Shown here: in pieces, positions 26,585-34,826 of the stretch | Layout of the letters: every line of letters begins with the position of its first letter | Numbering within the stretch: position 1 is the first letter of the stretch | Translations under genes and position numbers: made by a program | The notes under the pieces: generated by a model | The model's database searches: none | What the model saw: only the letters and a program-made list of their open reading frames with translations | What the model was told of the DNA's origin: nothing | Assembly: GCA_024407875.1 (NCBI GenBank) | Contig: JAKSVT010000012.1 | Location: 1 to 58,249, forward strand | DNA: 58,249 nt | Source: Alphaproteobacteria bacterium | GTDB taxonomy: Bacteria > Pseudomonadota > Alphaproteobacteria > CAAGCB01 > CAG-977 | Direction of reading: 5' to 3'

Positions 26585-27619
26585 ATGTCTAGTGAATTAA
26601 ATTCGATATTTGAAAAGAAACATAAACCGGGTAATAGAGGTAATAATCACGAAGAGATTAAAAAGGCTGATATTCCTTTTAAAATAAGAACAAAGAATCC
26701 TAAAAATGTAAATCGTATGGTAGGTATTATTAATACGATTGCTCAAAATTCCCCTTTTGGTAAAGCCGTTTTGCAAGAAGCTTGTGATAATGGTTATAGT
26801 TTAGCATTCGAAGCTCAAGAGGAATCGTGTGGTTTTTGTGATCCTGAAAATAAAGCTATTGTCTTAAATCCTAGTATGGATAATGATTTGTTAATAGCAA
26901 CGTTGGCTCATGAAGCAAGACATGCTCAACAATTCGTACGCGGTGCTACACAGGAATTTGGAAAATATAATTTAAAAAGTGAACTTATGTATACACGTGC
27001 TACAGAAGCTGATGCAGAAACAGCAGCTTGTGCGACATGTCATGAAATTCGTGTAAATTCAGGTATTGATGGCCCATGGAATGCTTTTGCTGAAGACTCT
27101 GAAGAGATAGCTATGGGATTCGTTAATGCTACAGAAGATGTAAATCAACCAGTTAATGATAATATGTTGCGTGCCGCTTTTAATGGTTGGTATAAAGCAA
27201 CAGATATGGTAGAAGCATACGAAGAAAGTTATATTCAAGATACGATGAAATCAGCAACTAAATATAAGGAAGAAGGTGAATATCCTTATAGTGATTCTAT
27301 TACTTCAGCTGAAATTGTAAAATGCTTCTGCTCAAATGCAAAAGGTGAATGCTTTTGGAATAATAATTTAAATGTTTTAGAAGAACCAGAAAAAGTTGCT
27401 ATGAGTGCAGCAACATTTGATGCTGCTGATAAATACAACAAGATTAGAGAAAATCGTTATGGAACACCAAAGGACGATTCTTATTTAGATTTGCCTGTTA
27501 GAGATCCTCAAAATTTATCTAAAGACTCAAGATATAAAGGAACTAAAACAGCTGGTAATGATAATAGTGCATTTAAGAAAAAACTTAATGCTATGATAGC
27601 TGCAAAGAAACAACGTTAA
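26585..27619 (+). CDS. Putative HExxH metallopeptidase, paralogue 1 of 3
   Basis: A 344-residue protein, first of three tandem paralogues. It contains HEARH (109-113), a zincin HExxH motif, in the context TLAHEARHAQQFVRGA, and EADAE (141-145) 27 residues later, a possible third metal ligand. A CxxC pair (CGFC, 82-85) precedes the motif. No signal peptide or membrane segment is visible, so it is probably cytosolic or exported by another route. The middle has a recurrent FNGWYKATDMVEAYEESY block and the C-terminus is short and basic. I believe this resembles a family described as a putative metallopeptidase of unknown function (DUF6782, from memory). AGAAGGA precedes the ATG. Confidence 0.8.
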   Translation: MSSELNSIFEKKHKPGNRGNNHEEIKKADIPFKIRTKNPKNVNRMVGIINTIAQNSPFGKAVLQEACDNGYSLAFEAQEESCGFCDPENKAIVLNPSMDNDLLIATLAHEARHAQQFVRGATQEFGKYNLKSELMYTRATEADAETAACATCHEIRVNSGIDGPWNAFAEDSEEIAMGFVNATEDVNQPVNDNMLRAAFNGWYKATDMVEAYEESYIQDTMKSATKYKEEGEYPYSDSITSAEIVKCFCSNAKGECFWNNNLNVLEEPEKVAMSAATFDAADKYNKIRENRYGTPKDDSYLDLPVRDPQNLSKDSRYKGTKTAGNDNSAFKKKLNAMIAAKKQR

Positions 27620-27636
27620 TTAATGGAAATAATAGA

Positions 27637-28665
27637 ATGAATATTTTAAATGAAGCTTTAAATACTAATAAAACAGCCTCTTATGATGCATCACAAAAGC
27701 CTGTTGTAGATATCAATATGACAGAGTGTAAAGAAGAAGATAAAGCAAGAATGATAGCTTTAGTAAATCGTTTGTCAAAAAGTCCATGTGGATTAGAAAC
27801 TTTGCAAATTGCTGCTGAAAATGATTTTAAGTTTAGTTTCTTTGAACCTGGTGTTCGTTGTTGCGGTGCTTGTGATGAAGCTGGCCATTGGGTTCGTTTA
27901 AATCCAAATGAATCTGATGATAAATTGGTTGGTACACTTTGTCATGAATGTCGTCATGCTGGACAATTTGTACGTGGTGCACATGAAGCTTTTGGTGTTT
28001 TAGATGTTCGTTCAGAATTGATTTCTTTTAGAGCAATGGAAGCTGATGCTCAAACTTACGCCGTAACTGCATGTAAAGAGTTACAACAATTAGGAGATAA
28101 AGGTCCTTATAGTATTTTCAAAGATCGTTATCCTGAAATTGAAGCTGCTTTTGATAAATCTTTCCAAAAAGAAGGCAAGATTAATCACCAAGTTATGACA
28201 GATACGTTTGAAGGTTGGTATGATCAAAAACGTACAAAGACTGTTTACGAAGAAGCTTATCAAATTGAACCTATGACAAAAGAAATCTATGATTTGATGC
28301 AAGGAAAAGAACCTACATTGTTCTACAATAAGCAAACAATGTCAGGAAAAGAAGCTATTGCTTTAGCTGGTTGGACAAAAGATGGAAATTACTATGTAAA
28401 TGATCCAGATCGTTTAGAAAGTGGTAAGTTCTTAGATGTTGCTGAACAAGCAATGAGTGATATGAAGGATTTCTTCAAATTGCGTAAGCAATTAACAGGA
28501 ATGGAAGCTGATCCAAGTTTGGATAAAATTCCGACTCGTCCAGATACAATGATACGTGAAAGACCAAAGATGGGCGAAAAGCCAATGGCAGGTATGTTCG
28601 AAAAGAAAGAGCAAAAATTAAATCCTGTTATGAATAAATTATTAGCAGCAAGAATGGGCCGTTAA
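27637..28665 (+). CDS. Putative HExxH metallopeptidase, paralogue 2 of 3
   Basis: A 342-residue paralogue of the genes on either side. It has HECRH (103-107) in TLCHECRHAGQFVRGA, EADAQ (135-139) at the same 27-residue spacing as in paralogue 1, and CCGAC (75-79) before the motif. The block FEGWYDQKRTKTVYEEAY matches the corresponding region of both other copies. The C-terminus ends in a basic LLAARMGR tail. It starts 17 bases after paralogue 1, consistent with one operon. No export signal is visible. Its substrate is unknown. Confidence 0.8.
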   Translation: MNILNEALNTNKTASYDASQKPVVDINMTECKEEDKARMIALVNRLSKSPCGLETLQIAAENDFKFSFFEPGVRCCGACDEAGHWVRLNPNESDDKLVGTLCHECRHAGQFVRGAHEAFGVLDVRSELISFRAMEADAQTYAVTACKELQQLGDKGPYSIFKDRYPEIEAAFDKSFQKEGKINHQVMTDTFEGWYDQKRTKTVYEEAYQIEPMTKEIYDLMQGKEPTLFYNKQTMSGKEAIALAGWTKDGNYYVNDPDRLESGKFLDVAEQAMSDMKDFFKLRKQLTGMEADPSLDKIPTRPDTMIRERPKMGEKPMAGMFEKKEQKLNPVMNKLLAARMGR

Positions 28666-28676
28666 GGATAAATATT

Positions 28677-29765
28677 ATGGAAATGTTAAATAAAAGTTTT
28701 TTGCAAGAAGCATTTAGTTCTTCAAATGAAGCAAAATATGATAAAGACGCTAAGTTAGCAATTGATATTGATATCTCTCTTTGTACAGAAGAAGAAACAC
28801 CAAGAATGATTAGTATTATTAATCGTTTATGTAAGTCTGAAGCTGGTAAAGAAACTTTAGAAATTGCTGCAAAATCTGGTTGTAAATTCGGTTTCTTAGA
28901 TACTGCAACAAACTGTTTTGGTTGTTGCTTTAGCGGTGATGATGGCCTTAATGCTATTGGTTTAGGCCCTAGAGCTTCTGATGATAAATTAGTAAGTACA
29001 TTATGCCATGAAGCTCGTCATGCTGGTCAAAATGTTCGTATGGCAGAATATCCTGAACGTGATAAATTAGATGTAGCTTCTATTATTCGTCAGTCAAGAG
29101 CTAAAGAAGCAGATGCTCAAGCATATGCTTTAAAAGCTTGTAAAGAATTAGAATTACAAGGAGATGCTGCTCCTTTAGCAACATTTGGTCAATTTTATCC
29201 ACCTATATATAAAGCTTATGAAAAAGCATGGGCACAAGAAGGCGAAATTAACAACAAATTTGTAGCTGAAGTATTTAAAGGTTGGTATGACCAAACAGGT
29301 ACAAAGCAGAATTACGAAGAAGGTTATATCGTTGAACCTATGCACGATACTCTTGATCAAATTAAAGCTTCAAAAAATGAAGGTAAACCAGTGGATATGA
29401 CTCAAGTGTTTACATTTGAAAACAATATGGATTCTAAGACTGTTGTTGAAAAGATAGGTTGGACTAAAGAAGGAAACTATTTAGCAGGTGAAAATCCTAA
29501 TTTCTTAAATGAAGATAGATTTTTATCAATTGGTGAAAGAACTAAAAAAGATGCTATTGATTTCTTTAATATTCGTAAGGAATTAACAGGTCAAGCAATT
29601 GATGAAACTCCAAAATCAATGCCTACACATGTTGATGCTTTTGCAAGAAGATTACCAGAAATGGGCAAGCCTAGAGATAATGTTGGAGAAACAATGTCTA
29701 TGGGTAATACAATTGAAAGATGGTCTGCTATTTTGGCAGCAAAAGGTAAATCTTTAACAAGATAA
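28677..29765 (+). CDS. Putative HExxH metallopeptidase, paralogue 3 of 3
   Basis: A 362-residue paralogue, closer to paralogue 2 than to paralogue 1 in the N-terminal and C-terminal halves (for example FNIRKELTGQ here and FKLRKQLTGM there). It has HEARH (111-115), EADAQ (144-148) and CFGCC (80-84). The VFKGWYDQTGTKQNYEEGY block is shared. It begins 11 bases after paralogue 2 and is followed by the operon terminator. No signal peptide, membrane segment or other known domain is visible. Confidence 0.8.
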   Translation: MEMLNKSFLQEAFSSSNEAKYDKDAKLAIDIDISLCTEEETPRMISIINRLCKSEAGKETLEIAAKSGCKFGFLDTATNCFGCCFSGDDGLNAIGLGPRASDDKLVSTLCHEARHAGQNVRMAEYPERDKLDVASIIRQSRAKEADAQAYALKACKELELQGDAAPLATFGQFYPPIYKAYEKAWAQEGEINNKFVAEVFKGWYDQTGTKQNYEEGYIVEPMHDTLDQIKASKNEGKPVDMTQVFTFENNMDSKTVVEKIGWTKEGNYLAGENPNFLNEDRFLSIGERTKKDAIDFFNIRKELTGQAIDETPKSMPTHVDAFARRLPEMGKPRDNVGETMSMGNTIERWSAILAAKGKSLTR

Positions 29766-29786
29766 TAGCCAAGAAATTTTATTAAG

Positions 29787-29820
29787 AAAAGCTCCATAAA
29801 AAAATGGGGCTTTTTTTTAA
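29787..29820 (+). terminator. Rho-independent terminator of the HExxH cluster
   Basis: Hairpin AAAAGCTCCAT / ATGGGGCTTTT with an A-rich loop, followed by eight T, about 20 bases after the stop of the third gene. Confidence 0.9.
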
Positions 29821-29855
29821 TTTATATTGTTTTAATAAGTAAAAAAGGGTAAAAC

Positions 29856-29870
29856 GTTCTCAAAATGTTT
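29856..29870 (+). promoter_or_regulatory. Putative LexA box upstream of metG-lexA
   Basis: GTTC-N7-GTTT (GTTC at 29856-29859, GTTT at 29867-29870) differs by one base from the alphaproteobacterial SOS box GTTC-N7-GTTC. It abuts a -10-like TATATT at 29871-29876, so a bound repressor would cover the promoter of the operon encoding LexA itself. Confidence 0.55.
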
Positions 29871-29896
29871 TATATTTTTTTAATGAGGATTTTTAG

Positions 29897-31597
29897 ATGA
29901 CAAAATATTTAGTAACAAGCGCTCTTCCTTATATTAATGGTATTAAACACTTGGGTAATTTAGTTGGTTCTATGTTGCCAGCTGATGTTTATAGTCGTTT
30001 CTTAAGACAAATTGGTGAAGATGTTTTGTTTATTTGTGCAACAGATGAACACGGAACACCAGCAGAATTAGCTGCTTTAGAAAAAAATCAAGATGTTGAA
30101 ACATTTTGTACAGAGCAACATGAAGTTCAAAAAGATATTTATACAAGATTTAATTTATCTTTTGACCATTTTGGCCGTTCGTCTTCAGATCATAACTTAG
30201 AATTAACTCAACATTTTTGCAAAAAATTGATGGAAAACGGCTTAATAGAAGAACGTGTAATTAAACAAGTTTATTCAGTTGATGATGGTCGTTTCTTGCC
30301 TGATAGATATATTGTTGGTACATGTCCTCATTGTGGTTATGAAGCTGCAAGAGGGGACCAATGTGAAAACTGCACAAGAGTGTTAGATCCTACCGATTTA
30401 ATTAAGCCTCGTTCTGCTGTTTCAGGTTCATCAAATTTGGAAATTAAAGACAGCAAACATTTGTTCTTAAAACTTCCTGCAATGGAAAAGGATTTAGCTA
30501 AATTTATTGATGAACATGAAGCTGAATGGCCTGTAGTTGTTACTTCAATTGCTAGAAAATGGTTGAAAGAAGGCTTGAGAGAGCGTTGCATTACAAGAGA
30601 CTTAAAATGGGGTATTCCAGTTCCTTGTGATGGTTTTGATGGTAAAGTTTTCTATGTTTGGTTTGATGCTCCTATTGAATATATTGGTGCAACAGCAGAA
30701 TGGGCTGATAAGGATAAAGAACACCGTAACTGGAAAGATTGGTGGTATGATGCTAAAGATGTAAAATATACAGAATTTATGGCAAAAGATAATATTCCTT
30801 TCCATACAATTATGTTCCCAGCTACATTGTTAGGATCAAAAGAACCTTGGAAGAAAGTTGATTATATTAAAGGATTTAACTGGTTAACATTCTACGGTGG
30901 TAAATTCTCTACATCTCAAAAAAGAGGTATCTTTACAAATCAAGCTTTAGATGAATTTGAACCAGATTATTGGAGATATTGGTTAATGGCTAACGCTCCA
31001 GAAAATTCTGATTCAAGTTTTACATTCTCTGGTTTTGCTTCAACAATCAACAAAGACTTGAATGATGTACTTGGAAACTTCGTTAACAGAGTTTTGAAAA
31101 TGACTGCTTCTAAATTAGGTCCAGAAGTTCCAAATAAAGCTGAATTTACACAAATGGATAAGGATTTCTTTAAAGTATTAGGTGAACATATTGATGCTTA
31201 TACAAAATACTTAAAAGAATTAGAATTTAGAAAAGCATTAGTTGAATTAAGAGCTATTTGGGTAGAAGGAAACAACTACTTAACAGCGGCAGCTCCATGG
31301 ACAGTAATTAAAGAAGATAAAGAAAGAGCTTCTACAATTTTAAATATTGCAATTAACGTTATTCGTTTATATGGCGTTTTGTCTGCTCCTGTAATTCCAT
31401 CAACTTGTGCAAGAATTATGGATTTGTTGAATATTGAAAATGCAAGTTATGCTTGGCCAGAAAAAGATTTAGAAAAAGAATTGTCTAAAGTTGAAGTTGG
31501 TCATAAATTCAATGTTCCAGAAGCTCCTTTATTCCAAAAAGTTATGGATGAAAGAGTTGCTGAATTGTGCGAAAAATATGGCGCTGATCCAGAATAA
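29897..31597 (+). CDS. metG: Methionyl-tRNA synthetase
   Basis: Class I aminoacyl-tRNA synthetase charging tRNA-Met, including the initiator tRNA encoded at 33.7 kb. The HIGH-like motif is HLGN in YINGIKHLGNLVGS. A four-Cys zinc knuckle is present (CPHCGYEAARGDQCENC). The KMSKS-like signature is the variant KFSTS. At 566 residues it ends after the anticodon-binding helical domain and lacks the C-terminal tRNA-binding (EMAP-like) domain of E. coli MetG. GAGG lies 10 bases before the ATG. lexA follows 14 bases downstream, an unusual pairing. Confidence 0.97.
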   Translation: MTKYLVTSALPYINGIKHLGNLVGSMLPADVYSRFLRQIGEDVLFICATDEHGTPAELAALEKNQDVETFCTEQHEVQKDIYTRFNLSFDHFGRSSSDHNLELTQHFCKKLMENGLIEERVIKQVYSVDDGRFLPDRYIVGTCPHCGYEAARGDQCENCTRVLDPTDLIKPRSAVSGSSNLEIKDSKHLFLKLPAMEKDLAKFIDEHEAEWPVVVTSIARKWLKEGLRERCITRDLKWGIPVPCDGFDGKVFYVWFDAPIEYIGATAEWADKDKEHRNWKDWWYDAKDVKYTEFMAKDNIPFHTIMFPATLLGSKEPWKKVDYIKGFNWLTFYGGKFSTSQKRGIFTNQALDEFEPDYWRYWLMANAPENSDSSFTFSGFASTINKDLNDVLGNFVNRVLKMTASKLGPEVPNKAEFTQMDKDFFKVLGEHIDAYTKYLKELEFRKALVELRAIWVEGNNYLTAAAPWTVIKEDKERASTILNIAINVIRLYGVLSAPVIPSTCARIMDLLNIENASYAWPEKDLEKELSKVEVGHKFNVPEAPLFQKVMDERVAELCEKYGADPE

Positions 31598-31611
31598 TTT
31601 CAAGGTGAATA

Positions 31612-32247
31612 ATGTTAACAAGAAAGCAATATGAAACTTTAATAACATTAAATCGCCATTTATTAAAAGATGGAGTTGTTCCTAGCTATTTTGATTTAGC
31701 AAAAGAGCTAGGACTTTCATCAAAGTCTTCTGTTTTTAGATTGATTTCTTCATTAGAAGAACGAGGCTTTATTCGTAAAATCCCTCATAAAGCTAGAGCT
31801 TTAGAAATTTTAAAGTTGCCAGAAAACGTGCCTCAAGATAATTTGCCTGTAAGTAATGATTATTTGGTTCGTATACCAAAATATGGAAAAATTGCTGCAG
31901 GTTCTCCAATTGAGGCTTTGACAGGTAATGATAAAATTTGTGTTCCTTCTGATATGGTTGGAAACAATCAATGCTATGCGTTGACTGTGTCAGGCGATTC
32001 TATGATTGAAGCAGGTATTAATGATGGCGATATTGTTATTATTAAGCGTTGTGATATTGTTGAAAATGGGGAAATTGCAGTAGCTTTGGTTGATGATAAC
32101 GAAGCTACTTTAAAAAGAGTTTATTTCGATAATTCTAAGCAAATATGCCTAAAACCTGCGAATAAACAATATAGAGATTTTATTTATTCTAAGGATCGTG
32201 TAAAGATCCAAGGAAAGCTTGTTGGATTATTAAGATATTGCAGATAA
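31612..32247 (+). CDS. lexA: LexA repressor
   Basis: SOS repressor and self-cleaving serine peptidase (211 residues). The N-terminal winged helix (1-70) reads LTRKQYETL to SSKSSVFRLISSLEERGFI. The cleavage site is A96-G97 (IAAGSP), and the catalytic dyad is S130 (SGDSMIEAG) with K168 (ATLKRVY). All elements for RecA-stimulated autocleavage are present. It lies in an operon with metG, whose promoter carries a likely LexA box, so autoregulation is inferred. Its DNA-binding helix differs from E. coli LexA, as in other alphaproteobacteria. Confidence 0.94.
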   Translation: MLTRKQYETLITLNRHLLKDGVVPSYFDLAKELGLSSKSSVFRLISSLEERGFIRKIPHKARALEILKLPENVPQDNLPVSNDYLVRIPKYGKIAAGSPIEALTGNDKICVPSDMVGNNQCYALTVSGDSMIEAGINDGDIVIIKRCDIVENGEIAVALVDDNEATLKRVYFDNSKQICLKPANKQYRDFIYSKDRVKIQGKLVGLLRYCR

Positions 32248-32276
32248 TTTTTTTTTCAAAAAAATGAAAAAAAGTA

Positions 32277-32305
32277 TTGACTAAGTATTTTAATCCGTAT
32301 ATATA
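32277..32305 (+). promoter_or_regulatory. Promoter of tRNA-Glu
   Basis: TTGACT (32277-32282), 17-base spacer, TATATA (32300-32305), ending 15 bases before the mature tRNA 5' end. Confidence 0.75.
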
Positions 32306-32320
32306 TACGCTCATGAAAAT

Positions 32321-32396
32321 GATCCCATCGTCTAGAGGCCTAGGACATCGCCCTTTCACGGCGGTAACATGAGTTCGAATCTCATTGGGATCGCCA
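32321..32396 (+). tRNA. tRNA-Glu (anticodon UUC)
   Basis: Cloverleaf with acceptor GATCCCA/TGGGATC, discriminator G and encoded CCA (76 bases). The anticodon loop is CTTTCAC with UUC at 32355-32357. The D-arm (TCTAGAGGCCTAGGACA) and T-loop (GTTCGAATC) are nearly identical to E. coli tRNA-Glu. Monocistronic between a good promoter and terminator. Confidence 0.97.
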
Positions 32397-32400
32397 AATA

Positions 32401-32429
32401 AATCTCCTTGTTAAAAGGAGATTTTTTTT
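32401..32429 (+). terminator. Terminator of tRNA-Glu
   Basis: Stem AATCTCCTT (32401-32409) with AAGGAGATT (32415-32423), loop of 5, then six more T. Confidence 0.9.
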
Positions 32430-32442
32430 GTGCTAATTTTAA

Positions 32443-32796
32443 TTATTGTAATTCAGCTTCGTTATTAAGAATAGTAGGGTAGTTTGCATTATTTTGCATA
32501 TATTCTTTTAAACGTTTATCAAAATTAGCATCTTTTAGTATTTTTTCAGCACATTCTTTTTCTGATAAACCTTGTGGTTTACAATATTTTTCTAACAGCT
32601 CATTTTCTAAAGCTTTATATTTTTCTAGGTGCTTGCTTATAATTTTTTGGCAAACTTCCATTGAATCTACATCTGCACATTCATTTATCATTTTATACAT
32701 CTTTAAATTTTCATAATTTGAAGGCATCCTTGTTTGTGCAAATGAAGGTAATGATAAAAACGAGGTTGTTAAAAATATAAATAAATTAAATTTCAT
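32443..32796 (-). CDS. Small secreted protein, function unknown
   Basis: A 117-residue protein with a clear signal peptide (MKFNLFIFLTTSFLSLPSFA, cleavage near residue 20). The mature part of about 97 residues is helical and highly charged, with four Cys (two near CADVDSMEVC, and two in YCKPQGLSEKEC) that could form disulfides in the periplasm. I recognise no family. It starts 18 bases after the esterase gene on the same strand and is probably co-transcribed with it. Confidence 0.75.
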   Translation of the reverse strand: MKFNLFIFLTTSFLSLPSFAQTRMPSNYENLKMYKMINECADVDSMEVCQKIISKHLEKYKALENELLEKYCKPQGLSEKECAEKILKDANFDKRLKEYMQNNANYPTILNNEAELQ

Positions 32797-32814
32797 TAGT
32801 TTTTCTCTTTAAAT

Positions 32815-33591
32815 TTATGAACACCATAACCAATTCATATAGATAGCATTTTGTTTTTCCCAATCAGCTTCACAATGATGTCCATTTGGTTGTTTATATA
32901 AAAATGTAGATATGTTATTGCTTAAAAGAGCTTTATTTATTGAATTGTGGCAAGAATTCATTATAGCTCTTCCTTTTGCGCCAAAACCTTCTGTAGACCC
33001 CCAAGATAAATATACTCTTGTATCTTCATTAAAGGAGTTCTCTTTAATGAGTGTTTTTAAATCTTTTGAACAAAACGTTATTGCCGATGATAAACATGCT
33101 GCTTTAGAAAAAATATGATTATATTTAATTACAGCATATAAGCTCATTAAACCACCCATAGAACTTCCTGCAATGCCAGTTGCTTCTCTATGAGACCAAG
33201 TTCTAAAATGAGTATCTGTCCAAGGTTTTAGCTCATTTACCATCCATTCCATGGTTTTGTCGCCAGTTCCATAAATATCACCGAAAAAATCACTTCCCCA
33301 AAAATAAGGAGAAAATTCTCTTAAGCGATTGTTTCCTTCATGAGAGCATTCTAAACCAACAACTATTATTTGCTTTCCCCAATTTTCTAGGTACTCTTTT
33401 AATCCCCAACATTTCCCATAAGTTGCATCACTATCAAAAAAAAGATTGTGCCCATCAAACATATATAAAACCGGATATTTTTCATCTGTTTCATAATAAT
33501 TATTAGGGAGCCAAATATGTAAACATCTATTGTCTATTTCAATAGGGGTATGGGTATATAAAGGAAAAGGAATATATTCTTTAATAATCAT
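32815..33591 (-). CDS. Alpha/beta-hydrolase fold esterase (putative esterase family)
   Basis: A 258-residue serine hydrolase of the esterase D/Fes-like putative esterase group. The fold markers are YPVLYMFDGHNLF (strand and oxyanion region), the nucleophile elbow GSSMGG with S144, and a C-terminal His in PNGHHCEADW. No signal peptide is visible, so it is likely cytosolic. The substrate cannot be told from sequence; relatives hydrolyse acyl esters, S-formylglutathione or siderophore esters. It is followed by a small secreted protein gene. Confidence 0.85.
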   Translation of the reverse strand: MIIKEYIPFPLYTHTPIEIDNRCLHIWLPNNYYETDEKYPVLYMFDGHNLFFDSDATYGKCWGLKEYLENWGKQIIVVGLECSHEGNNRLREFSPYFWGSDFFGDIYGTGDKTMEWMVNELKPWTDTHFRTWSHREATGIAGSSMGGLMSLYAVIKYNHIFSKAACLSSAITFCSKDLKTLIKENSFNEDTRVYLSWGSTEGFGAKGRAIMNSCHNSINKALLSNNISTFLYKQPNGHHCEADWEKQNAIYMNWLWCS

Positions 33592-33684
33592 TTTGTTGGC
33601 CTTTTTACTACCATTTTCTTCATTATATCACTAAAAAGGCTATATGTTAATTATTTAAGCTTTATCAAAAACTCTTTGTAAATA

Positions 33685-33720
33685 GAATAAAAAAATCCTG
33701 TAAATTAAATTACAGGATTT
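33685..33720 (-). terminator. Terminator of initiator tRNA
   Basis: An 11-bp perfect stem (AAATCCTGTAA 33693-33703 with TTACAGGATTT 33710-33720) is followed on the minus strand by a T-run. Confidence 0.88.
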
Positions 33721-33729
33721 GCTTTTATT

Positions 33730-33806
33730 TGGGTGCGGGGGCCGGATTTGAACCAACGACCTCCAGGTTATGAGCCTGACGAGCTACCGGACTGCTCTAC
33801 CCCGCG
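33730..33806 (-). tRNA. Initiator tRNA-fMet (anticodon CAU)
   Basis: A 77-base tRNA with encoded CCA. The acceptor stem starts with the initiator-specific C1/A72 mismatch (CGCGGGG opposite CCCCGCA). The loop is CTCATAA. The anticodon stem shows the A29-G30-G31 / C39-C40-U41 variant rather than three G-C pairs, and the discriminator base is C rather than the usual A. Otherwise it closely follows E. coli tRNA-fMet. Confidence 0.95.
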
Positions 33807-33820
33807 ATAACAAGAAGCTT

Positions 33821-33848
33821 TATATAATAAAAAGACTTGTTTTGTCAA
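33821..33848 (-). promoter_or_regulatory. Promoter of initiator tRNA
   Basis: On the minus strand TTGACA (33848-33843), 16-base spacer, TATATA (33826-33821), ending 14 bases before the mature tRNA. It lies just after the nusB stop. Confidence 0.8.
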
Positions 33849-33853
33849 GCTTT

Positions 33854-34336
33854 TTATGAATTTTTTTTCAAAGCTTTGCTAATTTTTTTAGAAACTTGAT
33901 CTAAAAGAGCATTTACCATTTTTATTTCAATGCCATCATAGAAACAAGATGTAATATCAACATATTCTTTAATTACAATTGCTACAGGGGTTTCTGGAAA
34001 TGCTAATAATTCAGCAACACCAGCTTGTAAAATTGCTTTAAGAAGCTGTTCTGTTCTATCTTTTGACCAATCTTTTGAATAGCAAGCATCAATAATAGAA
34101 TTAATTTCATCTTCACTTTTACCAAAAGCTTCAATAATTCCATTAAACAAAGAAAAATCTGCAGATATAACAGGTACTGTTACTTCTTTTCCTTCTTCTT
34201 CGATGATAACTTCATTTCCAGCTTCTTTATTGTTGAAAGCTGTAGCTATATTTTTTAAAGAAGCTTCTTTAAAAGAATAAGCATATAAAGCTTGAACAGC
34301 ACATAATCTTGAGGTGCTACGATTTGTTTTACTCAT
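33854..34336 (-). CDS. nusB: Transcription antitermination factor NusB
   Basis: NusB (160 residues) binds boxA RNA with S10 for rRNA antitermination. It starts [20 protein letters not shown] and has the [14 protein letters not shown] and INEYVDI-like (here [14 protein letters not shown]) helices. The ATG at 34336 overlaps the nrdR stop (ATGAGTAA), the typical coupled arrangement; in-frame upstream starts inside nrdR (34345, 34354) would add only a few residues. An insertion of acidic residues ([15 protein letters not shown], about 45-60) is unusual but in frame. Confidence 0.93.
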   Translation of the reverse strand: MSKTNRSTSRLCAVQALYAYSFKEASLKNIATAFNNKEAGNEVIIEEEGKEVTVPVISADFSLFNGIIEAFGKSEDEINSIIDACYSKDWSKDRTEQLLKAILQAGVAELLAFPETPVAIVIKEYVDITSCFYDGIEIKMVNALLDQVSKKISKALKKNS

Positions 34337-34820
34337 TATCGTCATCCTTATCAAAAGAGTTTTTTCTAGGAGCGTTATCTAAATTTGAAATAAATGCTTT
34401 AAAATCAGAAGCGTTTTTAAAATCACAATAAACTGAAGCAAATCTTACATAAGCTACTTGATCTAATGAATATAAAGCTTCCATAACTAATTCGCCAATT
34501 TTTACAGAAGGAACTTCATCTTCTCCCGATACTTCTAATTTTCTTTGAATGCTATTTACAATATTCTCTACTTGTTCTTGTGTAATAGGGCGTTTTCTAA
34601 CAGCGACAGCTATAGAACTATACAATTTATCCCTATCAAAAGAAGTTCTTGTTAAATCTTTTTTTATAACAATAACGTCTCTTAATTGAACGTGTTCAAA
34701 TGTTGTAAATCTAGACCCACAATCTGGGCAATAACGTCTTCTTCTAATTATTGTTTGATCGTCATTAGGTCTAGAATCTTTAACTTGCGAATTAGTATGT
34801 CCACAAAAAGGGCAACGCAT
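34329..34820 (-). CDS. nrdR: Transcriptional repressor NrdR
   Basis: Regulator of ribonucleotide reductase genes (163 residues). An N-terminal zinc ribbon (C3, C6, C31, C34: [17 protein letters not shown] and [14 protein letters not shown]) precedes an ATP-cone (about 49-139: [18 protein letters not shown]). It lies between glyA (6 bases away) and nusB (8-base overlap). In many alphaproteobacteria riboflavin genes separate nrdR and nusB; here they are absent. Confidence 0.97.
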   Translation of the reverse strand: MRCPFCGHTNSQVKDSRPNDDQTIIRRRRYCPDCGSRFTTFEHVQLRDVIVIKKDLTRTSFDRDKLYSSIAVAVRKRPITQEQVENIVNSIQRKLEVSGEDEVPSVKIGELVMEALYSLDQVAYVRFASVYCDFKNASDFKAFISNLDNAPRKNSFDKDDDNE

Positions 34821-34826
34821 TAATTA

